From Lichenicoccus sp964247695 (GTDB lineage: Bacteria > Pseudomonadota > Alphaproteobacteria > Acetobacterales > Acetobacteraceae): DNA of 64,000 nucleotides. The translations under genes and the position numbers were made by a program. Shown here in pieces: positions 34,646-43,648 of this stretch (within the stretch, counting starts at the first letter, position 1; each line of letters opens with the position of its first letter). The stretch lies in the NCBI GenBank assembly GCA_964247695.1, contig CAXTVI010000009.1:1-64000 (forward strand), read 5' to 3'. The notes under the pieces were generated by a model that was given only the letters and a program-made list of their open reading frames with translations, did not search any database and was not told the origin of the DNA.

Positions 34646-35197
34646 TCAGGCCTTGTGGCGCCGGCTGCGGCTGATGTGGCGGACCCGGCCGGGATGCTCC
34701 ACGGGCTCCGGAGCAGCACACGTCTCGTATGTTGCGGGCTGCACGATATCCTTGGCCTCCGCGTAGCCGCCGAGGTCGGCCGTGCTGTCGAGCGCCAGCA
34801 CCTCGTCGAACATCGCGACCCGCTGCTGGCAGAACGAGGTGCCGGCGGCGAGGCCGCGCTCGGACTGCACGTTGGCCAGCTGGGTGATGTAGTCGTCGTG
34901 CTCGCGCTGCGCCGAGCGGCCGTACGAGGTCGCGAAGTATCGCTTCAGGGCAGCCTCCTCGTCATTGAGGCCCGGCTTGAACTTGGCGACGAACGCGTTG
35001 TAGCGGTCCTGCTCGCCGCAGGAGAGCGCCGTCACCATCAGCTCGCTCTTCAGGCCCTGCACGTCGAAGGCCTCGCGCGCCGGCGACATGCCGCATTGCG
35101 GCGCGGCGGCGGCGAGCACAGGCGCCCCCAGCAGCGCCAGGGCGAGGCCGGTCGCGAGGGGTGCGGTCGAGCGGCGACGGCCGATGCGAGGGGGCAT
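34646..35197 (-). CDS. Exported protein of unknown function
   Basis: 183 aa with an N-terminal signal peptide (LATGLALALLGAPVLAAAA) and four cysteines after it, so probably periplasmic. The middle is helical and charged (EEAALKRYF, REHDDYITQL). ATG 35197 is used because the signal peptide follows directly; the longer frame upstream is unsupported. Its stop lies 10 bp from that of the convergent 285-aa protein gene. Confidence 0.7.
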   Translation of the reverse strand: MPPRIGRRRSTAPLATGLALALLGAPVLAAAAPQCGMSPAREAFDVQGLKSELMVTALSCGEQDRYNAFVAKFKPGLNDEEAALKRYFATSYGRSAQREHDDYITQLANVQSERGLAAGTSFCQQRVAMFDEVLALDSTADLGGYAEAKDIVQPATYETCAAPEPVEHPGRVRHISRSRRHKA

Positions 35198-35450
35198 GCA
35201 GAAGTTCCGGATTGGGCGTGAAGGCGACGGCGTGGAAGCGCGAACCGGGTTATAGCGTCGCGCCCCGGCCGCCGCCAGGGACCGCGGCACCCGACCGGAG
35301 CGCTGCGTGCACGCGATGCAGATTTGCAACTGGAGCTCCAGGAGGCCGCCCGCCAGCAGCACGTTCCGCGAGCAAATCGTCCGTGGCGATTGCTGCCGGC
35401 GCGTGCAAAGGCTTCCGCCGGCGCATCGCTTGATCTACAGGAGCGGCTCG

Positions 35451-36029
35451 ATGCGGTCGGATGACGCCGGGCGGATGGACCAGAAGCGGAGCAGTCGAGT
35501 GCGTGTGCGTGTCGCTGTATTGAGCCTGACGACCGCCGGCCTGCTGGCCGGCTGCGTGCAGAAGCCGCCCGCCCCGCAGGTGGTCCAGCCCAACCCGTTC
35601 GGCTACCTCAAGCACGCCGCCCTGTGCAGCATCGGGCGGGTCGAGAAGACCGCCGGCGGCCGCGCGGTCGCGATCAAGGTGCGCAGCGATGACGGACTGT
35701 GCGACGTGGCGATCGACCAGCCCGGCGGCGGCGCCTATGCCTCCTTCGTGCTCTCTACGCTGCCGACGCACGGCAAGAGCTTCATCTACAACTACAACAA
35801 CAAGACCTACGTGACCTACACCGCGGACACCGCCTATGCCGGTCCGGACAGCTTCGCGGTCGGCCTGGTTCCGGGCGGCGGCCAGCCGCGCAGCACGCTG
35901 CAGGTTGAGGTGAGCGCCGATGCCACCGGCGTCGCCCTGCCGCCACCCCCGGTGGTGGCGCCTGTCGAGCATGCCAAGCCGAAGCGTCGCGTCGCTCGGC
36001 GCCACCATCACGTCACCCGGCCGCAATAG
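35451..36029 (+). CDS. Lipoprotein with cadherin-like fold motif
   Basis: 192 aa. A lipobox (TTAGLLAGC) follows a basic N-terminus. The body contains YTADTAYAGPDSFAV, the signature of bacterial Ig-like/cadherin-like domains that occur in surface proteins, and it ends in a His/Arg/Lys-rich tail (RRVARRHHHV). AGGAG lies 7 nt before ATG 35451; earlier in-frame ATGs lack such a site. Function unknown, probably envelope-structural. Confidence 0.72.
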   Translation: MRSDDAGRMDQKRSSRVRVRVAVLSLTTAGLLAGCVQKPPAPQVVQPNPFGYLKHAALCSIGRVEKTAGGRAVAIKVRSDDGLCDVAIDQPGGGAYASFVLSTLPTHGKSFIYNYNNKTYVTYTADTAYAGPDSFAVGLVPGGGQPRSTLQVEVSADATGVALPPPPVVAPVEHAKPKRRVARRHHHVTRPQ

Positions 36030-36219
36030 CCGGCCAGGTCGGCTTGAGCGCGCCCCAGCGTTCCGGCGTCTGGGCGTTAGGGTCTGGCTTGTTGTCGATC
36101 CGACCGTGGTAGGGGCTGCAGCCCGAGACAAAGGCGAGGACGACAAGCACTGCCATCCTGCCGGGCCGGAGAGGCGCCACAGGGTCGTTACCGTGAGCGG
36201 ATTCGAAGGATGGCCGCAT
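36013..36219 (-). CDS. Small lipoprotein
   Basis: 68 aa. The hydrophobic segment ends LAFVSGC, a good lipobox, then a short mature part rich in Pro/Trp (PERWGALKPTWP). ATG 36219 has GGGG about 8 nt upstream; ATG 36156 would leave almost no n-region but is possible. The 3' end overlaps the convergent lipoprotein gene by 17 bp. Not recognised. Confidence 0.6.
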   Translation of the reverse strand: MRPSFESAHGNDPVAPLRPGRMAVLVVLAFVSGCSPYHGRIDNKPDPNAQTPERWGALKPTWPAIAAG

Positions 36220-36343
36220 CGTGATGCCCCTTCCGGCTGCCAGGGTATGGCGCGAGCCCGCAGCATGGCCGTATTCCTCGGATGCGACCATAGCCGGCAA
36301 GACCCGGTGGATCTGCTTGCCAGGCCGCCTTCCGGCCTGCGAG

Positions 36344-39300
36344 TCAGCCTTGCGCGCCCTCCAGCATCACGTCGATCTGGGCGCAGAGTTCGGGACCGCT
36401 GGCCGGCTTGCGCAACAGGGTGAAGTCGCCCGGGCGCGTGGTCGCGAGTCCGGAATACCCGGTCAGCAGGATGCAGGGCAGCCGGGGGCGCAGCAGCCGG
36501 GCGCGCTCGATGGTGGCGGCGCCGTTCAGGCCCGGCATCGAGAAATCGCTCACCAGGACGTCCACGATCTCGCCGGCGGCCAGCAACGCCAGCGCCTCGG
36601 CGCCGCTGCTGGCGACAACCGTGCTGAAGCCCTCCGCCTCGAGCTGGGCCGCGACGACCTCGCGCACCAGCTCGTCGTCATCCACCAGCAGGACGCGCCG
36701 GGCGATGCCGCCGAACCGGTCCGGCGGCAGCGGCAGCACGGGCTCCGCGCCGGGCTCGCTGGCGCCGGCTCCGGCGACGCCGCCGCCGGCGCTCTCGGCA
36801 TTTGCCTGGCGCAGCCAAAGCGTGACGGTGGTGCCGGCGCCTGGACCGCTGCGGATGGCGAAGCCGCCGCCGGATTGCTCGGCGAAGCCGCGTGCCATTG
36901 CCAGGCCGAGCCCGGTGCCGCTGCCCTGCGCCTTGGTGGTGAAGAACGGCTCGCTGACCCGGGCGAGGATGGCCGCGTCCATGCCGGTGCCGTCGTCGGT
37001 GATATCGAGGCGGACGTAGTTCCCAGGCGCCAGGCCGGCCGGATGTGCGCAGTCGAGCTCGACCTGCTCGATGCGCGCAGACAGAACCAGGGTGCCGCCC
37101 TCCGTCATCGCGTCGCGCGCGTTGGTGCCGAGATTGACCAGTGCCGTCTCGAGCTGGGCCTTGTCGGCGACCAGCGCCGGCACGTCATCATCGACGTCCA
37201 CGCGCACCGCGATGGTGCTGCCGAGGGTGTGCGCCAGCAGGTCCTGCATGTCGTGCAGCAGCATTGCGGTGGCGATCGACCGGCTGCGCAACTCGCCCCG
37301 GCGCGCGAAGGTCAGCAGGCGCTGGGTGATCGACAGGCCCCGGGTCGCCGCGTTCAGTGCCGTGCGGGCGAAGCGGCGGGTCCTTTCATGGTCCTCGGGG
37401 CGGCGCTCGATCAGCGCGGCGGCGCCGGAGACGGCCTGCAGGATGTTGTTGAAGTCGTGCGCGATGCCACCGGCGAGCTGCCCGAGCGACTGCACCTTCT
37501 GTGCCTGCGCGAGCTGTGCCGCGAGCGAGCGCGTCTCGGTCAGGTCGCGGCTCTCGGCGATCAGCCACATCACCGCGCCGGTGAGCGGGTCCTTGACCGG
37601 CTTGAGCGAGAAGTCGTTCCAGGTCGGGCGACCATCGACGCCCCTGATCTCGACCTCGCGGCGCACCAGGGTGCCGGAGGCGGCGGTCGCGATGTCGAGC
37701 CGAAGCTGGTCCCGGGCCGCCATCGGCCAGCGTTCGCTTTCCCAGGGCTTGCGCCCGATGATCTGCTCGCGGGAGAGCCGCATGGCGTTGAGCGCCGTAC
37801 TGTTCATCTCCAGCGTGGTGCCGTCCGGCGACAGCAGGCTGATGGACTGGAACTGCGCGTCGAAGATCCCGCGGAACCGCGCCTCCGCCTCGACGAGATC
37901 GGCGGTGCGTTCGCCGACCCGCTGCTCGAGCTCCTCACGGCGCAGCTCGAGTGCTTCCCGGCTGGCGCTGATGACGCTGATATCCTGGTGCGCGCTGATC
38001 AGATGCGGACGATGCTCGGAGTCGATGAAGCTTTGCAGCCGCATGGCGATCCAGCGCGTCTTGCCGCCCGGAAGGCGGATGCGGAACTCGACGCTGAGCA
38101 CGCCTCCCCCGGCGAGGGTCGTGGCGATTTCCGGCTCTATACGGGCGAGATCGTCCGGATGCAGCATCAGCCCCCAGGCTTCCGGCGAAATCTGCGTCTG
38201 GCCGGGCGACAGGCCGTACAGCTCCACGAACTCTTCGGAGACCTGTGCCAGCGGCTCGGACAGCACGCGATCGGAGGAGGCGATGCCGCCGACACGCTGT
38301 ACCAGCCGCAGCCGCGATGCGGTCTCGCGCAGGTTTGCTTCCGCCTGCCGACGATCGAACATGTTTTCGGTGAACAGCAGCAGTCCACCGATGCTGCCGT
38401 CCGACCTGCGCCAGGGCACCATCTCCCGGCGCAGCGTGTCCATGCTGCCGTCCGGACGGACGAACGGGTCCGCCTCGAGCGACAGCGTCTCGCCGGCGAA
38501 GACGCTCCGGTGCATGACGCGCAGTCTCTCCGGCAGCCACGGAACCGCGTCGTAATGGCTGCGTCCGATCAGCGACTCAGGGGTTTCCTGGCCAAGTCCG
38601 AGATCGACCAGGAAGCGGCGGCTGACCGCGAGGTAGCGCATCTCCGTGTCGAACATGGCGATCGCCGCTGGTGCCGTATCGATGAACAGCCGCAGCCGGG
38701 CTTCACTATCGCGCAGCGCCGCTTCCGACTGCTTGCGTTCGGTGGCGTCACGGATGATGCCGGTGAGAAAACGGTCGCCATCGATCCCGAACGAACTGAC
38801 CGAAAGGTCGATCGGAAATCCGGTGCCGTCGCGTCGCACCGCGACCAACTCCCGGCCAGGAACCCCGATCACCCTTGGCGATGCACCGGCACGGTGCGCC
38901 GCGATGTAGCCATCGTGGCGGACGCCCTCGCCGGCGGTCATCAGCACGCTGAGGTTACGGTCGATCAGCTCGCCCTCGGTGTCGTAGCCGAACAAAGCAA
39001 GGCCGGCCCGGTTGACCGACTGGATGCGCCCATCCGCATGGGCCACCACGAAGCCGTCGGCGGCGGTGTCCACCAAAGCCGCCAGCTGAGCCTCGCTGCG
39101 CATCAGGCGCCCCTGGATCCGCCGCAGTGCAGTGACGTCGGTCATGGTTTGGACGATCACGCCTTCGCCTCCCGGCGCGGCTTCCCGCAGGGTCCGATTG
39201 ACCGTGACCGTGATCATGCTTCCGTCCCGCCGGCGCTTCTGCAGCTCGCCGGTCCAGGATCCGTCGCGCTGCAGCGCGGCGGCGCTGGCCTCGGCGTCGG

Positions 39301-40201
39301 CCGGGATGGACGTCTTCAGCAGGGCGTGCGACGCGCGCCCGAGTGCCTGGGCGCTGGTCCACCCGAAGAGCCTTTGGCAGCCATCGGACCAGAACAGCAC
39401 GATGCCGTCGCGATCGATGAGCATGATTGCCGCGAGGTTGACCATGTCGAGCAGCCGCTGGCGTTCGGTCGCGGTCCCGGCCAACTGCCGTGCCCTGGCC
39501 GCCTCTGCGCCCATGCCGCGCGCGACGGCAGCCGTCCCGACCAGGAACCCGCTCGTCATCAGGACACCGAGGCCGATCTCGATCAGCATCGCCGTGGTCT
39601 CGATCCGCGCGCTTCGCCTGTGGCGCAGGACCAGCAGGCGACGCTCCTCGGCCGTCAACGAGTCGGCGCTCCGCCGGATCTCTTCCATCATGCGCCGGCC
39701 GACGCCGGAGCGGACCTGTGCGAACGCCTCCGCCATCCGGCCATTCCGGGCGAGCGCGATGGTGCCATCCAGGCGACCCAGCCGGCTGCGCAGTTCAGCC
39801 CCGAGGACCCGCAGGTTGGCCTGCTGCCGTGGATTGTCCGAGGTCAGGTCGCGTATGCGGACGTATTGATCCCAGACCTCGCGGGAGTGTCGCTCGAAGT
39901 CCTTCAGGTAGCTGGCGTCCTGCGTCAACAGGTAGGCGCGCTGGTTCATCTCGCTGTCGTCGGCCCTCACCACGAGGTCGCCGATCGCCTCGAGGACCTC
40001 CTGGGTATGCTCGACCCACCGGATAGCCGTCTCCTCTCTCACCCGTGTCTTCAGGAGCATCCCGGAGAGCGAGCCCGCGGCGATGACCAGCACCATCGCG
40101 ACGATGACCAGCAATCGCGTCGTGATCCGGTGGCTGGCGAGACGGACCGTGACGCTGGAACCGACGTGCAGCCCCGAGGTCGTCGGCTCGGCCGCGCGCA
40201 C
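36344..40201 (-). CDS. CHASE3/multi-PAS hybrid histidine kinase
   Basis: 1285-aa sensor kinase. An N-terminal helix (about 29-50), CHASE3-type extracytoplasmic domain (55-195) and second helix (203-224) are followed by about five PAS/PAC units (250-890). A HisKA domain carries phospho-acceptor His915 (GGIAHDFNN), with HATPase N-, G1- and G2-boxes (NLGTNARD, DDGTGMD, GSGTGLGLA). A C-terminal receiver has Asp1219 (VSDFSMPG) and Lys1265. All key residues are present, so phosphorelay from His915 to Asp1219 is possible. No Hpt, response regulator or output gene is adjacent. The GTG at 40201 is the longest start and uncertain; the first helix begins only at residue 29. Confidence 0.9.
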   Translation of the reverse strand: MRAAEPTTSGLHVGSSVTVRLASHRITTRLLVIVAMVLVIAAGSLSGMLLKTRVREETAIRWVEHTQEVLEAIGDLVVRADDSEMNQRAYLLTQDASYLKDFERHSREVWDQYVRIRDLTSDNPRQQANLRVLGAELRSRLGRLDGTIALARNGRMAEAFAQVRSGVGRRMMEEIRRSADSLTAEERRLLVLRHRRSARIETTAMLIEIGLGVLMTSGFLVGTAAVARGMGAEAARARQLAGTATERQRLLDMVNLAAIMLIDRDGIVLFWSDGCQRLFGWTSAQALGRASHALLKTSIPADAEASAAALQRDGSWTGELQKRRRDGSMITVTVNRTLREAAPGGEGVIVQTMTDVTALRRIQGRLMRSEAQLAALVDTAADGFVVAHADGRIQSVNRAGLALFGYDTEGELIDRNLSVLMTAGEGVRHDGYIAAHRAGASPRVIGVPGRELVAVRRDGTGFPIDLSVSSFGIDGDRFLTGIIRDATERKQSEAALRDSEARLRLFIDTAPAAIAMFDTEMRYLAVSRRFLVDLGLGQETPESLIGRSHYDAVPWLPERLRVMHRSVFAGETLSLEADPFVRPDGSMDTLRREMVPWRRSDGSIGGLLLFTENMFDRRQAEANLRETASRLRLVQRVGGIASSDRVLSEPLAQVSEEFVELYGLSPGQTQISPEAWGLMLHPDDLARIEPEIATTLAGGGVLSVEFRIRLPGGKTRWIAMRLQSFIDSEHRPHLISAHQDISVISASREALELRREELEQRVGERTADLVEAEARFRGIFDAQFQSISLLSPDGTTLEMNSTALNAMRLSREQIIGRKPWESERWPMAARDQLRLDIATAASGTLVRREVEIRGVDGRPTWNDFSLKPVKDPLTGAVMWLIAESRDLTETRSLAAQLAQAQKVQSLGQLAGGIAHDFNNILQAVSGAAALIERRPEDHERTRRFARTALNAATRGLSITQRLLTFARRGELRSRSIATAMLLHDMQDLLAHTLGSTIAVRVDVDDDVPALVADKAQLETALVNLGTNARDAMTEGGTLVLSARIEQVELDCAHPAGLAPGNYVRLDITDDGTGMDAAILARVSEPFFTTKAQGSGTGLGLAMARGFAEQSGGGFAIRSGPGAGTTVTLWLRQANAESAGGGVAGAGASEPGAEPVLPLPPDRFGGIARRVLLVDDDELVREVVAAQLEAEGFSTVVASSGAEALALLAAGEIVDVLVSDFSMPGLNGAATIERARLLRPRLPCILLTGYSGLATTRPGDFTLLRKPASGPELCAQIDVMLEGAQG

Positions 40202-40497
40202 TAAAGCAGCATCCGATCAACCGCCACCGCTCGGCAATGCCGAAACTCGGACATCGCTGCGGCAACAGGGGACAAACAGAGCATGATCAATCGGATCATG
40301 CTCTAGTTGCGCGGGAGCGGGCTTCGGCTCCGGTCCTGCGGAATGATCAGCATTCTACGAAGCCCGCAGCCACCGCTCGGTGGAAGCGTCGCCAGTAGCA
40401 TGTGCGATGTCTGATCCTGTTCATTCCGGGAGCGAACATAGCCCGGACTGGCGTAACAGGTTAGCGATTTAGCCAGGTTTCCAGGCAGGCGCTCGCA
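40202..40497. other. Intergenic region with one palindrome
   Basis: About 296 bp between the hybrid kinase and the sulfite reductase gene, both on the minus strand. Apart from the palindrome at 40278-40304 and a less regular inverted stretch around 40313-40370 (GCGGGCTTCG...CGAAGCCCGC) I see no gene. It must hold the kinase promoter and the 3' end of the sulfite reductase transcript. Confidence 0.4.
40278..40304. repeat. Perfect 11-bp inverted repeat (possible dispersed palindrome)
   Basis: AGAGCATGATC-AATCG-GATCATGCTCT: an 11-bp perfect stem with 5-nt loop. GATCATGCTC recurs at 8052-8061 in front of cyoA. Palindromes built on GAGCATGATC are, to my knowledge, common dispersed elements in alphaproteobacterial genomes. 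It could also act as a terminator hairpin, but there is no T-run. Confidence 0.55.
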
Positions 40498-42222
40498 TCA
40501 GGCCGCCTTGCTGCTGCTGTCGCCGGTCAGTGCGAGCAGGGCGTCGCGTCCGACGCGCGAGCAGAAATCCCCGAAGCCCTCCGGCCCCTGCCGGTCGCGG
40601 GCGAAGGCGCCGAACAGGGCGGCGAACTTCGCCTCGAGGACCGCCTCGGCGACGCGGTCGAGCAGCCGGAACGACAGCCGGGTGCCATTGAAGTCGCCGC
40701 CGACATAGATCGCGTAGAACCCGGGCATGCGGCCGACCAGGCCGATATCGCCGGCATAGGAGCGTGCACAGCCGTTCGGGCAGCCGGTGGTGCGCAGGCT
40801 GATGCGCTCGCCGGAGAGACCGTTGGCGGCCAGCAGGCGCTCGAACATCGCGACGAACTGCGGCTGGATGCGCTCCGCCTCGGTCAGCGCCAGCCCGCAA
40901 GTGGGCAGCGCCGGGCAGGCGAGGGCGAAGCGCGCGAACGGCGTCATGTCGGAGGCCGGCACCACGTTGTGTGCGGCCAGGATGGCGTCGATGGCGGCAC
41001 GATCGGCCGGGCGGATGTTGGAGAGCAGCACGTCCTGCTGCGCGGTGAAGACCGGATCCACCGCATGCCGGGTGACGATCTCGCGCAGCGCGCTGCGGAG
41101 GCGCATGTCAGCCGGCCCGTGACCGGTGTCCACGATGCGCCCGGAGGGCACCGGGACGCCGAGCCAGAGCAGCCCGTCGCCCTGCTCGTGCCAGCCGAGC
41201 AGCTCCGGCACGCTCAACGCCGGCAACGGCCGAGGCGGCGTCAGGGGCTGGCCGTAATAGCCGGCCAGCGTCTCGGCGATCCAGGCGATGCCATGGTCCT
41301 CGACGACATATTTCAGACGGGCGCGACGCCGATCGGTACGGTCGCCATGGTCGCGCTGCAGGCGGATCACCGCCTCGCAGATCGCGATCAGCCGGTCCGG
41401 CTCGACGAAGCAGACCGGGGTTGCGAGCCGCGGAAAGGTGCGGGCGTTGTTGTGGGTCATGCCGAGGCCGCCGCCAACCGCGATGGTGTAGCCCTCCAGC
41501 GCTCCGGCCGGGTCGAAATGCGCGATCAGGCCGACATCGTTGGACAGCACGTCGACGCTGTTGTCGTCCGGCAAGGCCACGCCGATCTTGAACTTGCGCG
41601 GCAGGTAGGTCGGCCCGTACAGCGTCTCCTCCTCGGAGTGGCCCGCGACCGGCTCCTCATCGAGGAAGATCTGGTAATAGCCCCGGCTTTTCGGCAGCAG
41701 CGCCTGGGCGAGTGCCCGCACGTCGGTCAGCACGCGGGCATGGCGCGCGTCGCGTCGCGGCGCCGGCGTCGTCATCAGGTTGCGCACCACGTCGCCGCAG
41801 GCCGAGATGGTGGTCAGCAGGCCGTGGTTGATCGCCGCGATCGAGCCCTTCAGGTCGCCCTTGAGGATGCCGTGGAACTGGATGCCCTGCCGGGTGGTGA
41901 TGCGCAGGCTGCCATTGGCGAACCGGTCGGCGACGCGGTCCAGCGCCAGGTACTGCGAGGCCGTGGTGACGCCGCCCGGCATGCGGACGCGCACCATGAA
42001 CTGGTATTCCTTTTCCAGTTTCGCCTGCTTGCGGGCGGTCGCGGTGTCGCGGTCGAACTGCTCGTAGCTGCCATGGAACTTCAGCAGGTTGTAGGCATCC
42101 TCGCTGACCTGGATGCCGCCTTCCGCGAGTTCCTCGGCGAGGCGCCCGCGCAGGCCTCGGCTCTCGCGCTTGAGGGTCTCGACGCCAGAAAGCTTCTTGT
42201 CGGCCCGAATGTCGTCAGCCAC
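40498..42222 (-). CDS. cysI: Assimilatory sulfite reductase haemoprotein subunit
   Basis: Sirohaem/4Fe-4S enzyme (574 aa) reducing sulfite to sulfide for cysteine synthesis. Two duplicated halves are seen; the first carries RITTRQGIQFHGI and the second CPALPTCGLAL...TGCPNGCARSY, the four cysteines that hold the cluster bridged to sirohaem. NADPH-type CysI is preferred to ferredoxin-nitrite reductase on overall motif pattern, although no cysJ flavoprotein is adjacent. The start is GTG 42222. Neighbours are a peroxiredoxin, an Rrf2 regulator and cysteine synthase, a coherent sulfur-assimilation group. Confidence 0.9.
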   Translation of the reverse strand: MADDIRADKKLSGVETLKRESRGLRGRLAEELAEGGIQVSEDAYNLLKFHGSYEQFDRDTATARKQAKLEKEYQFMVRVRMPGGVTTASQYLALDRVADRFANGSLRITTRQGIQFHGILKGDLKGSIAAINHGLLTTISACGDVVRNLMTTPAPRRDARHARVLTDVRALAQALLPKSRGYYQIFLDEEPVAGHSEEETLYGPTYLPRKFKIGVALPDDNSVDVLSNDVGLIAHFDPAGALEGYTIAVGGGLGMTHNNARTFPRLATPVCFVEPDRLIAICEAVIRLQRDHGDRTDRRRARLKYVVEDHGIAWIAETLAGYYGQPLTPPRPLPALSVPELLGWHEQGDGLLWLGVPVPSGRIVDTGHGPADMRLRSALREIVTRHAVDPVFTAQQDVLLSNIRPADRAAIDAILAAHNVVPASDMTPFARFALACPALPTCGLALTEAERIQPQFVAMFERLLAANGLSGERISLRTTGCPNGCARSYAGDIGLVGRMPGFYAIYVGGDFNGTRLSFRLLDRVAEAVLEAKFAALFGAFARDRQGPEGFGDFCSRVGRDALLALTGDSSSKAA

Positions 42223-42261
42223 GTCTGGTATGTCCGTGTCGGAATGTTGAAGAGATCCGGG

Positions 42262-42897
42262 TCAGTGCCCCGGCTGCCTGACCATGCGCAGGTACGGCTT
42301 GAGCGTCTTCCAGCCGTCGGGAAACAGCGCGCGCGCCGCCTCGTCGTTCACCGAGGGTGCGATGATCACGTCGTCGCCCTGCTGCCAGTCCGCCGGCGTG
42401 GTTACCTTGTAGCCGTCGGTGAGCTGCAGGCTGTCGATGACGCGCAGCACCTCCTGGAAGTTGCGTCCGGCGGAGGGCGGGTAGGTGAGGCTCAGCCGGA
42501 CCTTCTTGTTGGGATCGATCACGAACACCGAGCGCACCGTGATCGTCGGGTCGGCCTCGGGATGCACCATGCCGTAGAGCGTCGAGACCTTGCGGTCAGG
42601 ATCGGCAATCATCGGGAAATTGACCGCCACGCCCTGCGTTTCGGCGATGTCACCCTCCCAGCGCTGGTGGCTCTCCAGCGGGTCGACCGACAGACCGATC
42701 ACGCGGACGTTGCGGCGGCGCCATTCAGGCTCCAGTTTCGCCACCGCGCCAAGCTCGGTGGTGCAGACCGGGGTGAAGTCCCTGGGGTGACTGAACAGCA
42801 CGCCCCAGCTCTCGCCCAGCCACTGGTGGAAGCGGAGGCGGCCCTGGGTCGTCTCCTGTTCGAAGTCCGGCGCGATCTGGCCAAGCTGGACGGTCAT
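42262..42897 (-). CDS. 1-Cys peroxiredoxin (Prx6 type)
   Basis: Thiol peroxidase (211 aa). The peroxidatic Cys lies in HPRDFTPVCTTELG and the conserved Arg in a later segment; no resolving Cys of the 2-Cys type is present. The long C-terminal arm (WKTLKPYLRMV) is characteristic of Prx6 dimers. It detoxifies H2O2 and organic peroxides. Sits upstream of cysI on the same strand, 39 nt apart, so it may share control with sulfur assimilation. Confidence 0.93.
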   Translation of the reverse strand: MTVQLGQIAPDFEQETTQGRLRFHQWLGESWGVLFSHPRDFTPVCTTELGAVAKLEPEWRRRNVRVIGLSVDPLESHQRWEGDIAETQGVAVNFPMIADPDRKVSTLYGMVHPEADPTITVRSVFVIDPNKKVRLSLTYPPSAGRNFQEVLRVIDSLQLTDGYKVTTPADWQQGDDVIIAPSVNDEAARALFPDGWKTLKPYLRMVRQPGH

Positions 42898-43028
42898 GCG
42901 GTTCTTTCCTGCGCAGCGCTGCGTGTGACGGGGCGGATAAAACGCGAAGCACCATCGCGGGTCAACCGGACCACCAGACCAGCGCGTGCATTGCGGCCTG
43001 GCCGAGGCCTGCTGCTGCGTGCCGCCCT

Positions 43029-43478
43029 CTATATGGAAAAGCTGATCGGTTCCGCCAGGGGGCGGCGCAGGCCGGCGCTCTCGGCGCGCCGCACCATGTC
43101 GTCCAGGGTCAGCTCCTGCAGCCGGGCGCGCAGCGCATCGTCGAGCTCCTTCCAGGCCGGCTCCACCACTCGGGCGAACAGCTCGCCGACCGGACCGTCC
43201 TCGCCCCCGGCATCCTCGGACACCGCGGTCTCGACGATATCCGCCAGGCGTATGTCGCGGCGCGGCCGGCCGAGCCGGTAGCCGCCGCGCGGGCCGCGCA
43301 CGGACTCCAGCAGCGCCGAGCGCGACAGCGTCTGCAGCAGCGGCTCGATGCCGCGCCGGGCCAGGCCGGCGCGCTCGGCGATGTCGGCGGCGCTGACGGT
43401 CCCGGCGCGACCGGCATGGAACGCCACGTCCAGCATGATGAGCACCGCGATCATGGCCCTGTCACGCCTGAGCAGCAT
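43029..43478 (-). CDS. Rrf2-family regulator, probably of cysteine synthesis
   Basis: 149-aa winged-helix regulator. IAERAGLARRGIEPLLQTLSRS and the wing RGPRGGYRLGRPRRDIRLADIVE are Rrf2 hallmarks. It contains no cysteine, so it cannot hold the Fe-S cluster of IscR or NsrR. It resembles the CymR-type members that sense cysteine metabolism through partner proteins. It is divergent from cysteine synthase across 170 bp and upstream of peroxiredoxin-cysI. ATG 43478 is taken since the domain begins immediately after it. Confidence 0.88.
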   Translation of the reverse strand: MLLRRDRAMIAVLIMLDVAFHAGRAGTVSAADIAERAGLARRGIEPLLQTLSRSALLESVRGPRGGYRLGRPRRDIRLADIVETAVSEDAGGEDGPVGELFARVVEPAWKELDDALRARLQELTLDDMVRRAESAGLRRPLAEPISFSI

Positions 43479-43648
43479 CGCCTGTTGTCCCTGAACCGGC
43501 CGGAGAACGCTTCCTCCGGGCGCAGGTCGCACCTATATCAGAGCGTGCCACCATGATCCACGCTGCAGATTGGTGCTATAACAGTGGCGGTTCCGTTGCC
43601 CGCCGCCGCCGCATCGCACGCGCGTCACGAACAGGAAACGCTTCCGCC

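Noticed and set aside
40498..42222. Nitrite reductase (NirA) instead of sulfite reductase
   Set aside because: The siroheme/4Fe-4S fold is shared, but the neighbours are cysteine biosynthesis genes and no nitrate-assimilation genes are present.
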